Of a DNA stretch of 64,000 nt, positions 23,284-32,047 are shown piece after piece. The notes beneath the pieces were generated by a model that saw only the letters and a program-made list of their open reading frames with translations, was not told where the DNA came from and searched no databases. The translations under genes were made by a program, and so were the position numbers. The DNA comes from an uncultured Oscillospiraceae bacterium (GTDB lineage Bacteria; Bacillota; Clostridia; Oscillospirales; Acutalibacteraceae), in assembly GCA_958366985.1 (NCBI GenBank), contig CATXDC010000004.1:62001-126000 (forward strand), given 5' to 3'. Position 1 is the stretch's first letter. Each line of letters opens with the position of its first letter.

Positions 23284-24326
23284 ACCTTTTCGCCTCCTGA
23301 AGCAAGGAGAAGCTTTACCACCGTCTCCTCAAGAGCAAGTCGGTTATCGGTACGGCTGCTTTTTAAAAGTGCGTCGCAGTCCCAGAGAATCTGAAGACAT
23401 CTTCTCAGAGCTTCATCGGAAAGGGAAGCAGAATCCCTTGCAGCGTTGCGGAGTCTGAACTCCCTGCCCTTGTATCCATAATAATTTGCCACATCCGTCG
23501 GCTGCTGACCTGCGTTTTTAGCCGCTCTTACACGGTACATATCGCAGTAGCTGCCGATTATTGCGCCTAAAATCATAACAGGCTCGGTCTTTTGAGAAAA
23601 GAGGAGATTGAGAACCGAAAAGGCTTTTTCACTTTTGCCGGCAGCAATGGCTTTCACCAAATCGAACACAGATGCCTCAACGGATTTTACAGCGATTTCG
23701 TCGATTTTATCCCTTGTTATCTCTCCACCCTGAGCGTAAAAACACAGCTTTTCCGTTTCGCTGAAAAGGGTGTTCATATCTCCCCCTGTAAGCCCTGCAA
23801 GATATGCAGCGTCGGTATCAGAAATATCACAGCCCTGCTTTTTCGCCATTCGCTTAACAAGAGAAGCAAGCTGGGACTGACTCATTTTTGCAGCTTCAAA
23901 AACCTCTCCGCAATCGGTAAATTTCTTTATTACATTTTTCCATTTAGTGGACTTTTTATCGTCGTTATCTGCGCTGTACCAAAATATAAGCACACAGGTT
24001 TCAGGGACATCTTTTATTATCTCATAAATCTTATCAAGTTCCTTTTGCCCCAGTGCCCCAAGATCCATATCTTTGACGCTTACGCATATACGCTCTGCCA
24101 TCATAGGCATTGTCTCCGTCTTTTCAAAAATCTCATCGGGTGTAGTTTTTTCTCCGTCCAGAAGATGCAGATTAAAAGCTTCCATTCCTTTGGGAACTGC
24201 ACCCTCAACTATTTTTGAAGCGTAATGCTTTACAAGATAGCTTTCCTCTCCGTATAGAAAATAAAGTGAGGAAAAGTCTTTATTCTTTATCTGTTCTTTA
24301 AGTTTCTGCTCGGTTATGCGTGCCAT
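23280..24326 (-). CDS. holA: DNA polymerase III subunit delta
   Basis: 348 aa. The clamp-loader delta subunit opens the beta clamp. Features include FLYGEESYLVKHYASKIV near the N-terminus, AERICVSVKDMD, the AAA+ middle region, and a C-terminal collar domain (PVMILGAIIGSYCDMYRVRAA, RLALEETVVKLL). It begins directly after the comEC stop codon, with AAGGAGG positioned over the end of comEC. Confidence 0.93.
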   Translation of the reverse strand: MARITEQKLKEQIKNKDFSSLYFLYGEESYLVKHYASKIVEGAVPKGMEAFNLHLLDGEKTTPDEIFEKTETMPMMAERICVSVKDMDLGALGQKELDKIYEIIKDVPETCVLIFWYSADNDDKKSTKWKNVIKKFTDCGEVFEAAKMSQSQLASLVKRMAKKQGCDISDTDAAYLAGLTGGDMNTLFSETEKLCFYAQGGEITRDKIDEIAVKSVEASVFDLVKAIAAGKSEKAFSVLNLLFSQKTEPVMILGAIIGSYCDMYRVRAAKNAGQQPTDVANYYGYKGREFRLRNAARDSASLSDEALRRCLQILWDCDALLKSSRTDNRLALEETVVKLLLASGGEKV

Positions 24327-26513
24327 TTAAACGCTCCTCCTTATACGGAAGCTTCCGTCCTCCTGTGCGAAAACCGTAATGTTGCCCATCTCTCCGGTTA
24401 CCGCCTTACTGCCGTTTATAGAATATATTTCACCTTTGTTTTCATCAAAGCAATCTTCATCGCAGGTTACTATTATATATGAAAATCCGAAATTTTCATA
24501 GTCCGCAGGAGGTTTTTCCGAACAGATAAGCAGATTATATCCCTTTTCGCTGCCGGGAATGGAAGAGATTTTTCCCTCGCTGTTATAAGCAATAAGAGCT
24601 CTGAAATCATTATAGGTTATTACTGTAAAATCGGAATAAAACTCCGCTTTTACTTTTTTGGAAAACTCAACGCTTTCGCCGTTTGTGCCAACATTAAGGA
24701 CATCTGTTTCCCCACTCAAAAGCTCATTCATACTGCTGTTAATCACAATTGGAATATCGTATTCTGATGCGATATTTTCTACACTCACAATATTATCATA
24801 CTTTGTGGCGGCAATTGCATTTATCTTCTCCGTTCCCGCTGAGGAAAGTGCTTTATCAATACTGGTTTCAGAGTTATAGCTGCTTCCGGTTCCCATTATA
24901 ACGGCGCTTTTCCCGTCGGAAAGCACAACACAGGGACTTTCTCCGCTGTCGCAGACAATTATCTCAAGGGTATTTGCCTTTAAAAAGATTTCGGAAATTT
25001 CAGTGCAGACTGCAAACAGCAGACAAAGGGACAAAGTAAGCGGCAAAACTCTTTGGTAATTTTTAAACATAAAGGTAACTGCCAAAAGCACCATGATTCC
25101 CGCACATATTACAGCGGCGTTTTCACCGCTTATTCTGAAATGAGAAAATTCCACTCCACCTAACCACATGCAGAATTTGATTATAAAATTATTGATTATT
25201 CCGCACAAAAGGAAAAGCGGTTTTGTTATAAAGAAGAAAATTGGATTTGACGGAAATGCTGCCGCCAAACCTCCGCTTATCATGGAAACTGCACCTAAAG
25301 ACGGTACAATTATATTTGCAAAAGGAGAAACTGCGGAGATTTCTCCGAAAGCTATTGAAGAAACAGGAAAGGTAAATATAGATGCGCTTATGGACACTGC
25401 GCCGACAGTGATAATCCATTTAATGATCTTACCCGGTATCTCTTTAAATCGGCACTGCACACTTTCGGCAAAATTTTCAATGGGTTTATAGCAAATGAGT
25501 ATACCTAAAGTTGCGGAAAACGACAAAAGAAAGCTGAGCTCAAGACAGCTGTAAGGATTTATCAGACATAAAATCACCGCTGCAAGACCTAAGGAGTTTA
25601 TGCCGTCGGCTTTTCTTCCGAAAGTTTGTCCTGCAAGAAAAACAAGAGTCATTACTCCCGCTCTGAAAACAGAAGAAGTAAATCCGGTTATGGACATAAA
25701 GAACAAAATGAAAAAGGACAAAACAATACGCATCAGAATTTTAAGTCTGCCATTTTTAAATTTTATGTAAGAAAACAGACCTACCCATATTGAAAGATGC
25801 AGACCTGAAACTGCAAAAAGATGTGAAAGTCCCACATGACGGAAGCTTTCGTTTATCTCTTGCGGCACACCTGTTTTATCGCCTAAAAGCATTCCTTTAA
25901 GGAGTTCGCCTTCATCACCGGGAAGAGCATAGGAAATATTTGAAAGGAGATAATTTCTGACTTTATATGTAATGCGGCTTAGTGAAAATTTATCGCCGCT
26001 TTCTATTTTTGCACCGTCTCTCATATATCCGCCGATGAAAATACCGTCCGCCTTGCTTTTGCCGCTGCTGTCTGTGAGAAGATATGGTTTAACGGTACAG
26101 GTTATTTTATCACCCGGTTCAATATTCTGTGAACTGTTTGAAGAAAGCCTTATTTTAACCTTTTGCTTTTCTCCGTCAACAGTCTTTGTTTTCACAACAG
26201 TGTAATACTGTCCGTAAGCTCTGTAAGGCTCAGCAATTATTTCGCCCTCAACAGTTACTTCATTTCCGCAAAGGCTTTCGGCAGGTTTATAAACTACCGT
26301 ATCATATAAGGTAAGCCAAATAAATGAGCAAATTACTGTCACAAGACAGGCAGAAACTACGCTCCGGTTTTCACGGTTTTTGAGAAGCGGACATAAAACA
26401 AGACCGACAGCTGAAACAATTGCAGTGACTATTGCAATCCCCGTCCCCAGCAGCAAAAACGCCGCTAAGGAGAGGACTGCACAGGCACCTGTTACAGCCA
26501 TCGGTCGTTTCAT
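24327..26513 (-). CDS. comEC: ComEC/Rec2-family DNA uptake channel with degenerate metallo-beta-lactamase domain
   Basis: 728 aa. N-terminal helices and an OB-like outside domain (about 70-165, CGNEVTVEGEIIAEPYRAYG) precede the competence membrane domain (about 200-500, with LLKGMLLGDKTGVP, FAVSGLHLSIW and SFLLSFSATLGILI). The C-terminal domain (about 520-728) aligns by position with the metallo-beta-lactamase nuclease domain, but the HxHxDH metal motif is absent (AIAATKYDN where it should lie) and the usual DVGQGDS is CDSGESP. DNA translocation may be kept while strand degradation is lost or done by another protein. It is flanked by apt-like and holA genes. Confidence 0.85.
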   Translation of the reverse strand: MKRPMAVTGACAVLSLAAFLLLGTGIAIVTAIVSAVGLVLCPLLKNRENRSVVSACLVTVICSFIWLTLYDTVVYKPAESLCGNEVTVEGEIIAEPYRAYGQYYTVVKTKTVDGEKQKVKIRLSSNSSQNIEPGDKITCTVKPYLLTDSSGKSKADGIFIGGYMRDGAKIESGDKFSLSRITYKVRNYLLSNISYALPGDEGELLKGMLLGDKTGVPQEINESFRHVGLSHLFAVSGLHLSIWVGLFSYIKFKNGRLKILMRIVLSFFILFFMSITGFTSSVFRAGVMTLVFLAGQTFGRKADGINSLGLAAVILCLINPYSCLELSFLLSFSATLGILICYKPIENFAESVQCRFKEIPGKIIKWIITVGAVSISASIFTFPVSSIAFGEISAVSPFANIIVPSLGAVSMISGGLAAAFPSNPIFFFITKPLFLLCGIINNFIIKFCMWLGGVEFSHFRISGENAAVICAGIMVLLAVTFMFKNYQRVLPLTLSLCLLFAVCTEISEIFLKANTLEIIVCDSGESPCVVLSDGKSAVIMGTGSSYNSETSIDKALSSAGTEKINAIAATKYDNIVSVENIASEYDIPIVINSSMNELLSGETDVLNVGTNGESVEFSKKVKAEFYSDFTVITYNDFRALIAYNSEGKISSIPGSEKGYNLLICSEKPPADYENFGFSYIIVTCDEDCFDENKGEIYSINGSKAVTGEMGNITVFAQEDGSFRIRRSV

Positions 26514-26534
26514 AAAATCAGCTCCGTTACGGTA

Positions 26535-27074
26535 TTATTTGAAAAACAGGGGAAGCTTTTCAAGATAAATAATATCGTCACGATCGGCAGCATCGCCCTC
26601 TGCCAAAATTGCAGCCATACCTACAACATTTACATCGAATTTCTCTAAAAGTGTAAGAGCTGCCTTAAGGGATTCACCTGTACTTATAACGTCATCGAGA
26701 ACAAGGACTCTCTTGCCTCTCATCTGCTCACCCTCTGCGCTGTCAAGGTAAGCTGTCTGAACAGCGGCAGTGGTGATTGAATTAACGTTAACGCTTACAG
26801 GTTCTTTCATATAGAGCTTTGCGCCCTTGCGGATTATGAAATATTTCTTTCCGCTCTGTCTTGCCATTTCGTAAGCAAGAGGAATTCCCTTTGCTTCGGG
26901 AGTTACTATGTAGTCAAACTCCGGGCACTTTTTGAGAAGCTCAGTAGCAGAAGCCACTGTTATTTCAACATCACCGAAAATAACAAATGCAGCTATATCA
27001 AGCTTATCGTTTACGGCACAAATGGGCAGTTCTCTTTCGAGTCCTGCTATTTTCATCTTATATACTTCAGACAT
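26535..27074 (-). CDS. Adenine phosphoribosyltransferase-like protein
   Basis: 179 aa type I phosphoribosyltransferase. The PRPP-binding motif is RVLVLDDVISTGES (about 119-132), with IVTPEAKGIPLAYEMAR upstream and a hood region at the N-terminus. The most similar known enzymes salvage adenine to AMP; base specificity cannot be read from the sequence. It lies between the HIT-protein gene and comEC in the T-box-controlled train. The ATG has GGAGG in front. Confidence 0.82.
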   Translation of the reverse strand: MSEVYKMKIAGLERELPICAVNDKLDIAAFVIFGDVEITVASATELLKKCPEFDYIVTPEAKGIPLAYEMARQSGKKYFIIRKGAKLYMKEPVSVNVNSITTAAVQTAYLDSAEGEQMRGKRVLVLDDVISTGESLKAALTLLEKFDVNVVGMAAILAEGDAADRDDIIYLEKLPLFFK

Positions 27075-27086
27075 TTTAACTCCTCC

Positions 27087-27425
27087 TCAGCCTGCGGGCC
27101 ATGTAAATTCACGGCCTGCCATCATATGGAAATGAATGTGCATAACGGTCTGTCCGGCCTTTTCACCGCAGTTATTGACGATTCTGAAGCCGTCCTTTAA
27201 ATCCATTTCCTTTGCGATTTTTGCCGCAGCTTCAAAAACCTTGGCAATAAGGAAGCTGTTTTCGGCGGTTATCTCTGCCGCCGATGCGATATGCTCCTTA
27301 GGTACAATGAGAACGTGTACGGGAGCTTGTGGCTCAAGGTCTTTAAAAGCCACTACCCATTCATCCTCATAGACCTTTGATGACGGAATATCGCCGCTGA
27401 TGATTTTACAGAAAACGCAGTCCAT
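27087..27425 (-). CDS. HIT-family nucleotide-binding protein (Hint/PKCI-like)
   Basis: 112 aa. The histidine triad HIHFHMMAG (about 96-104) and N-terminal CVFCKIISGDIPSSKVYEDE with the zinc-like Cys pair mark the Hint branch. Such proteins hydrolyse adenosine phosphoramidates, including aminoacyl-adenylates. Its place directly after alaS (15 bp) fits a housekeeping role in clearing alanyl-adenylate, though this is inference. Confidence 0.93.
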   Translation of the reverse strand: MDCVFCKIISGDIPSSKVYEDEWVVAFKDLEPQAPVHVLIVPKEHIASAAEITAENSFLIAKVFEAAAKIAKEMDLKDGFRIVNNCGEKAGQTVMHIHFHMMAGREFTWPAG

Positions 27426-27439
27426 TTTCTTCGCTCCTT

Positions 27440-30067
27440 TTATGAAAGTAATTTTTCGACAGTATTGAGAGCTTCATCTATCTTTGAGGGATCCTTGCCG
27501 CCTGCCATTGCGCTGTCGGACTTTCCGCCGCCTGAACCACCGCAGGCCTTTGCAGCTTCACGTACAATATTGCCTGCATGAGCACCTTTATTGACGGCAG
27601 CCTTTGAACATGCTGCAGCAAGACTTACTGTGCCCTTTGCCTTCTGCTCGCTTGCAAGGATTATTACAACTGCCTCATCGCTGTTCTTTGCGCTGTCGCA
27701 CATTCTGCGAAGTGCATCGGGAGCAGCATCGGGGACATTTGCTGCAATGAGCTTATATTCGCCAACTGTTTTATAGTTTTCGAGAAGACGTTTTGTATTA
27801 AGCTCTGCCTTTTCGTTTTCGAGAGCTGCAACTTTCTTCTCAGCTGCCTTTACTTCTTCTGAAACCTGACGGCAGCGTCTTGCAAGATCTGCGGGATTGC
27901 CGAGCTTGAGAGCAGCACAGCTTTCGTTTATAAGATTAAGGTTCTTTTCAATGAACTCAAGTACACCTGTACCTGTAACAGCCTGTATTCTTCTGACTCC
28001 GGAAGCAACTGAGGATTCGGAAATAATCTTGAAAAGTCCAAGCTTTGAGGTGTTGTCAACATGAGTACCGCCGCAAAGCTCTACTGAGAAATCGCCTGCT
28101 TCAACAACTCTTACAACATCGCCGTACTTTTCACCGAACAGAGCCATTGCACCCTTTTTCTTTGCCTCGTCAATGGGCATCTCAGTTGTGGTAACTGTTA
28201 AAGCTGCAAGAATCTTTTCGTTTACAAGAGCTTCAACACTCTTTAATTCCTCAGGAGTAAGTGCTGAGAAGTGTGAGAAGTCAAAACGTACTTCGGCGCT
28301 GTTAACAAGCTGACCGGCCTGCTCAACGTGGCTTCCGAGAACCTTACGAAGAGCTGCCTGTAAAAGGTGAGCGGCAGTATGGTTTCTCATTGTGGCAAAA
28401 CGTTTTTCTTTATCAACTTCGAAAGAAGCTGTATCGCCTGCCTTAACTGTACCGCTTACAAGACGGCAGGAGTGTACAAATACGCCGCCTGCATTCTTGG
28501 AAGTTGAAAGGACTTCGGCAGTAAAGCTGTCATTTTTAATAACGCCTGTATCGCCTGCCTGTCCGCCGCTTTCACCGTAGAAAGGTGTTTTATCTGCGAT
28601 AAGGGCAAATTCATCCTCACCCTCATAGCTTTCGGTTCTTTCACCGTTTACAATAACGCCTAAAATCTTGCCTTCGCCCTCAACCGAGCCGTAACCTGTA
28701 AACTCAGTTGCCTCAAAATCGGCTCCTGCATCTCCGGAAGCTTTCCATGCGTCAGCTCCGGCATCCTTACGGGCGTTTCTTGCCTGAATTCTCTGCTGTG
28801 ACATAAGCTGTGTAAAGCCTTCTTCATCAACATGAAGTCCCTTTTCCTCTGCAATTTCCTTTGTAAGGTCAAGGGGGAAACCATAGGTATCATAAAGTCT
28901 GAAAGCATCTTCACCGCTGATTGTCTTTGAATCGCCGCTCTTAACAATAACCTCTTCAAGAAGCTGAAGACCTGTATCAATTGTACGGCTGAAGTTTTCT
29001 TCCTCGTTGCTGATAACCTTTGTTATGAAGTCAACTTTCTCTGCAAGAGCAGGATATGCGTTTTTATTATTTTCGATAACTGTCTTTGCAACATCTGCAA
29101 GGAAGGGATGATCAATTCCGAGAAGTCTGCCGTGACGTGCAGCTCTTCTGAGAAGGCGGCGAAGAACATATCCTCTGCCTTCATTTGAAGGAAGCACACC
29201 GTCACCTACCATAAAGGTTGTGCTGCGGATATGGTCTGTGATAACACGAAGGGAAATGTCGTCCTTTTCGTTGTCGTGATATTTTTTATCTGCAATTCTT
29301 GCAATATGTGACATGATGTTCTGCATTGTGTCGATTTCAAAGATGTTATCAACATCCTGAACAATGCAGGCAAGTCTTTCAAGTCCCATACCTGTATCGA
29401 TATTGGGATGGTCAAGGCGAGTGTAATTGCCGTTGCCGTCGTTATCAAACTGAGTGAAAACGAGGTTCCAGAACTCTGTGAAACGGTCGCATTCACAGCC
29501 TACCTTGCAATCGGGCTTTCCGCAGCCGTACTTTTCGCCTCTATCAAAGTGAAGCTCTGAGCAGGGACCGCAGGGGCCTGAACCGTGCTCCCAGAAGTTA
29601 TCAGCCTTGCCCATTCTGACTATTCTGTCGGGAGAAACGCCGACTTCCTTTGTCCAGATATCGAAAGCCTCATCGTCATCCTCATAGATTGTTATCCAAA
29701 GTCTGTCAACGGGCATTTCGATAACCTTTGTGCAGAACTCCCATGCCCATTTTGTAGCTTCATGCTTAAAATAATCGCCGAATGAGAAGTTACCGAGCAT
29801 CTCGAAATATGTTCCGTGACGTGCAGTTTTACCGACGTTTTCAATATCGGGAGTACGGATGCACTTCTGGCAGGTTGTAACTCTCTTTCTGGGAGGAGTA
29901 ACCTCTCCTGTAAAATACTTTTTCATGGGAGCCATGCCTGAGTTAATCAGCAGCAGGCTCTTATCGCCCTGAGGTACAAGTGAAAAGCTGTCAAGGCGGA
30001 GATGTCCTTTACTTTCAAAGAAGCTCAGATATTTTTCTCTAAGCTCGTTAAGTCCCATCCACTTCAT
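27440..30067 (-). CDS. alaS: Alanine-tRNA ligase
   Basis: 875 aa, full length. The class II catalytic core is at the N-terminus (KWMGLNELREKYLSFFESKG, LINSGMAPMKKYF, GPCGPCSELHFDRG). The editing domain carries HTAAHLLQAAL and CGGTHVDN with the zinc ligands. The C-Ala domain ends with the glycine-rich ACGGSGGGKSDSAMAGG segment. It charges tRNA-Ala and removes mischarged Ser and Gly. Expression is expected to be controlled by the T-box leader just upstream, which would also affect the downstream HIT, apt-like, comEC, holA and RNase M5-like genes. Confidence 0.98.
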   Translation of the reverse strand: MKWMGLNELREKYLSFFESKGHLRLDSFSLVPQGDKSLLLINSGMAPMKKYFTGEVTPPRKRVTTCQKCIRTPDIENVGKTARHGTYFEMLGNFSFGDYFKHEATKWAWEFCTKVIEMPVDRLWITIYEDDDEAFDIWTKEVGVSPDRIVRMGKADNFWEHGSGPCGPCSELHFDRGEKYGCGKPDCKVGCECDRFTEFWNLVFTQFDNDGNGNYTRLDHPNIDTGMGLERLACIVQDVDNIFEIDTMQNIMSHIARIADKKYHDNEKDDISLRVITDHIRSTTFMVGDGVLPSNEGRGYVLRRLLRRAARHGRLLGIDHPFLADVAKTVIENNKNAYPALAEKVDFITKVISNEEENFSRTIDTGLQLLEEVIVKSGDSKTISGEDAFRLYDTYGFPLDLTKEIAEEKGLHVDEEGFTQLMSQQRIQARNARKDAGADAWKASGDAGADFEATEFTGYGSVEGEGKILGVIVNGERTESYEGEDEFALIADKTPFYGESGGQAGDTGVIKNDSFTAEVLSTSKNAGGVFVHSCRLVSGTVKAGDTASFEVDKEKRFATMRNHTAAHLLQAALRKVLGSHVEQAGQLVNSAEVRFDFSHFSALTPEELKSVEALVNEKILAALTVTTTEMPIDEAKKKGAMALFGEKYGDVVRVVEAGDFSVELCGGTHVDNTSKLGLFKIISESSVASGVRRIQAVTGTGVLEFIEKNLNLINESCAALKLGNPADLARRCRQVSEEVKAAEKKVAALENEKAELNTKRLLENYKTVGEYKLIAANVPDAAPDALRRMCDSAKNSDEAVVIILASEQKAKGTVSLAAACSKAAVNKGAHAGNIVREAAKACGGSGGGKSDSAMAGGKDPSKIDEALNTVEKLLS

Positions 30068-30320
30068 CTTTTATCAAATCCTTTACAAAAAAATATAATG
30101 CCTCCTGTACAATAAGGGACGGTTAAACCGCGGTACCACCCTAATTGTGCAAAAAGCACCACCTTTAATTTCTCTTTAACGCAGAAACTACGCCGTATTC
30201 TTCACACGGTGCTCAGGAACGGCTCACGAAGAAAGCCAGTAAAAGCTCTTACAGCCACGGAGCTCTCTCTCTGAAAAAGCTTTTTCTTCGATATTTTCCT
30301 TCAAAGCATTTAAAAATATC
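30068..30320 (-). promoter_or_regulatory. T-box leader of alaS
   Basis: The T-box core AGGGTGGTACCGCGG is at 30142-30128 on the minus strand. Upstream is a closed stem I of about 62 nt (base pairing CGAAGAAA with TTTCTTCG, about 30286-30225) with a GAGAGAG stretch and a distal loop. A GCT triplet at 30236-30234, on the 3' side of stem I, is a candidate alanine specifier. Downstream of the T-box a U-run lies at 30093-30087; the terminator stem before it is not obvious. The leader should read through when uncharged tRNA-Ala binds. Confidence 0.88.
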
Positions 30321-30326
30321 GTATTA

Positions 30327-30355
30327 ATTATATCCTTTAGAAATTATTTTGTCAA
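30327..30355 (-). promoter_or_regulatory. Consensus promoter of the alaS T-box transcript
   Basis: TTGACA (30355-30350) and TATAAT (30332-30327) with exactly 17 bp between them: a perfect consensus. The -35 box covers the stop codon region of the penicillin-binding protein gene (stop 30354-30352). Confidence 0.9.
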
Positions 30356-31962
30356 TCTCCGCCGCTTTCATAAGCCTCAATTTTTTCGGCTATATCTCTG
30401 AAAATGGGAGCACAGTCGGTGGAACCTCCGTCGCCCTCTTCTTTTAAGATCGCCATTACATATTTTGGATCATCCGTCGGGTAATATCCTGCAAACCATG
30501 CGTGATATACTTCAACTCCGTTTTTATACCATCCCGTCTGAGCAGTAGCGGTTTTTCCTCCCGCTGTTGAGCCTTTGGGCTTTGCAAGACTGCCTCCGCC
30601 ATAGTCAACAGAGTATTTAAGAAAAGACTGAAGCTGTTTTACTATTTTTTCCTCAAACACAGGCGTTGGAGGTTTCTGCTCAGAGTGAGTAACGTTCATA
30701 TTTTCATCTGCAAAGCCCTCTACTATCGTGGGATAACAGTAATTTCCTCCTGACGCAACAGTCAGAAAGGCTGCGGCTATCTGTACCGGTGACGCCATAA
30801 GCTTACCCTGTCCGAAAGAGAGGTTTGCAAGATCGCCCGATGTAGCTATCTCGTTAGAAGATGGCAGATATCCGGCATCGCAGCTAAGTGAATGAGCAAT
30901 ATCAACAGATGTTCCAAATCCCATTTTTTCGGCGGTTTCAAGTATTTTTTCCTTACCCACCTTTTGAGCAAGGCTTATAAAGTATGTGTTGCAGGAAAGT
31001 GCAAAGCCGTTTTTCATATCCAGTACACCGTGTCCGTCATGTTTGTGGCAGTGGAAAATAATTCCGTCAACCTCTGTCTGTCCTGTACAGTCATTTGTAA
31101 AATTCGGAGAAATTCCCGATTCCAGCGCTGCGGCACATACTACAAGCTTGAAAACTGAACCTACGGAATATTCCGTAAGAGAACGGTTTATAAGAGGTGA
31201 ATTTTCATCGTTTAAATAATCCTCAATTTTATCGGGATTAAAATTAGGCCTGCTTACCATTGCTTTTATCTTACCGTTTTTGGCATCTAAAATTACAATG
31301 GAGCCACGTCCAAGCTCAGCCTCATCGGCACATTCCTCTGCAATACGCTGAATCTCTTTATCTATGGTCAGCACAAGTCCTGACTTATTATTGTACCCCT
31401 CATATAGCACATCGGGTTCTCCGCCTGACAAAATTCTGCCGAGAGCGTCAACGTAATAAGCAACACTCAAAGTGCCCGAATTTTCGGCAAAGTATTCATC
31501 ATAGCTTTTCTCAAGTCCTGATACTCCCTGTCCCGTGCCTTTATCGAGATATCCTATTGTATGAGCCAAAAGCTGATTTTCACTGTAACGCAAATATGGA
31601 TTCAAAGAAGTTACACCCTCTGAATCTTCAATTTCTTCTTTTGTCTTTACAAGTACCAATTCACCTTTTGAAAGACGTGAAATAAGGTCGGAATATTCCT
31701 CATCGCTTAAATAATTCCGCATCGCCGCAGCCGATTCCCCTACCGGAGCCACTGCGGCTGCATAATATTTTTCTTCGTTTACAAGAGGATTTAAATTACA
31801 GTCGTATATATATCCACGTTTTTCGGAAACCTCCAAAACACGGCGGCTGTTATTTTTTGAAGCCTCTGCCGCCGGAGAAGATATTATAGTTACAATATTC
31901 ACGCACAAAAAACCCAAAACAAAAACCAGTACCGTATACATTACTGCAATTCTTCTATACAT
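30352..31962 (-). CDS. Penicillin-binding protein, class B-type transpeptidase
   Basis: 536 aa. One N-terminal transmembrane segment (about 8-27, VLVFVLGFLCVNIVTII) is followed by a dimerisation region and the transpeptidase domain (about 200-525). The active-site serine is in YSVGSVFKLV, the SxN motif is SCN in FALSCNTYF, and the third motif reads KTA (GGKTATAQTG) instead of the usual KTG. It cross-links peptidoglycan outside the membrane and is closest to PbpA/SpoVD-like proteins but shorter, with no PASTA domain. The ATG at 31962 has GGTGA at proper distance; an ATG four codons earlier does not. Confidence 0.88.
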   Translation of the reverse strand: MYRRIAVMYTVLVFVLGFLCVNIVTIISSPAAEASKNNSRRVLEVSEKRGYIYDCNLNPLVNEEKYYAAAVAPVGESAAAMRNYLSDEEYSDLISRLSKGELVLVKTKEEIEDSEGVTSLNPYLRYSENQLLAHTIGYLDKGTGQGVSGLEKSYDEYFAENSGTLSVAYYVDALGRILSGGEPDVLYEGYNNKSGLVLTIDKEIQRIAEECADEAELGRGSIVILDAKNGKIKAMVSRPNFNPDKIEDYLNDENSPLINRSLTEYSVGSVFKLVVCAAALESGISPNFTNDCTGQTEVDGIIFHCHKHDGHGVLDMKNGFALSCNTYFISLAQKVGKEKILETAEKMGFGTSVDIAHSLSCDAGYLPSSNEIATSGDLANLSFGQGKLMASPVQIAAAFLTVASGGNYCYPTIVEGFADENMNVTHSEQKPPTPVFEEKIVKQLQSFLKYSVDYGGGSLAKPKGSTAGGKTATAQTGWYKNGVEVYHAWFAGYYPTDDPKYVMAILKEEGDGGSTDCAPIFRDIAEKIEAYESGGD

Positions 31963-32004
31963 AAAAATCACCATTTATAGTATTGACCGCATAGAAGAAT
32001 TTAA

Positions 32005-32033
32005 ACGAAAAACCGCCCCTTTCGGAGCGGTTA
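32005..32033 (-). terminator. Intrinsic terminator of the sugar symporter gene
   Basis: AACCGCTCC pairs with GGGGCGGTT (32010-32032) around a short loop, followed on the minus strand by TTTTCG. It lies about 15 bp after the stop of the symporter gene at 32048. Confidence 0.85.
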
Positions 32034-32047
32034 AAAGTTTAACTTTT

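Noticed and set aside
23592..24218. 208-codon plus-strand open frame
   Set aside because: Antisense to holA; composition (many Cys, Phe, His) is that of a shadow frame.
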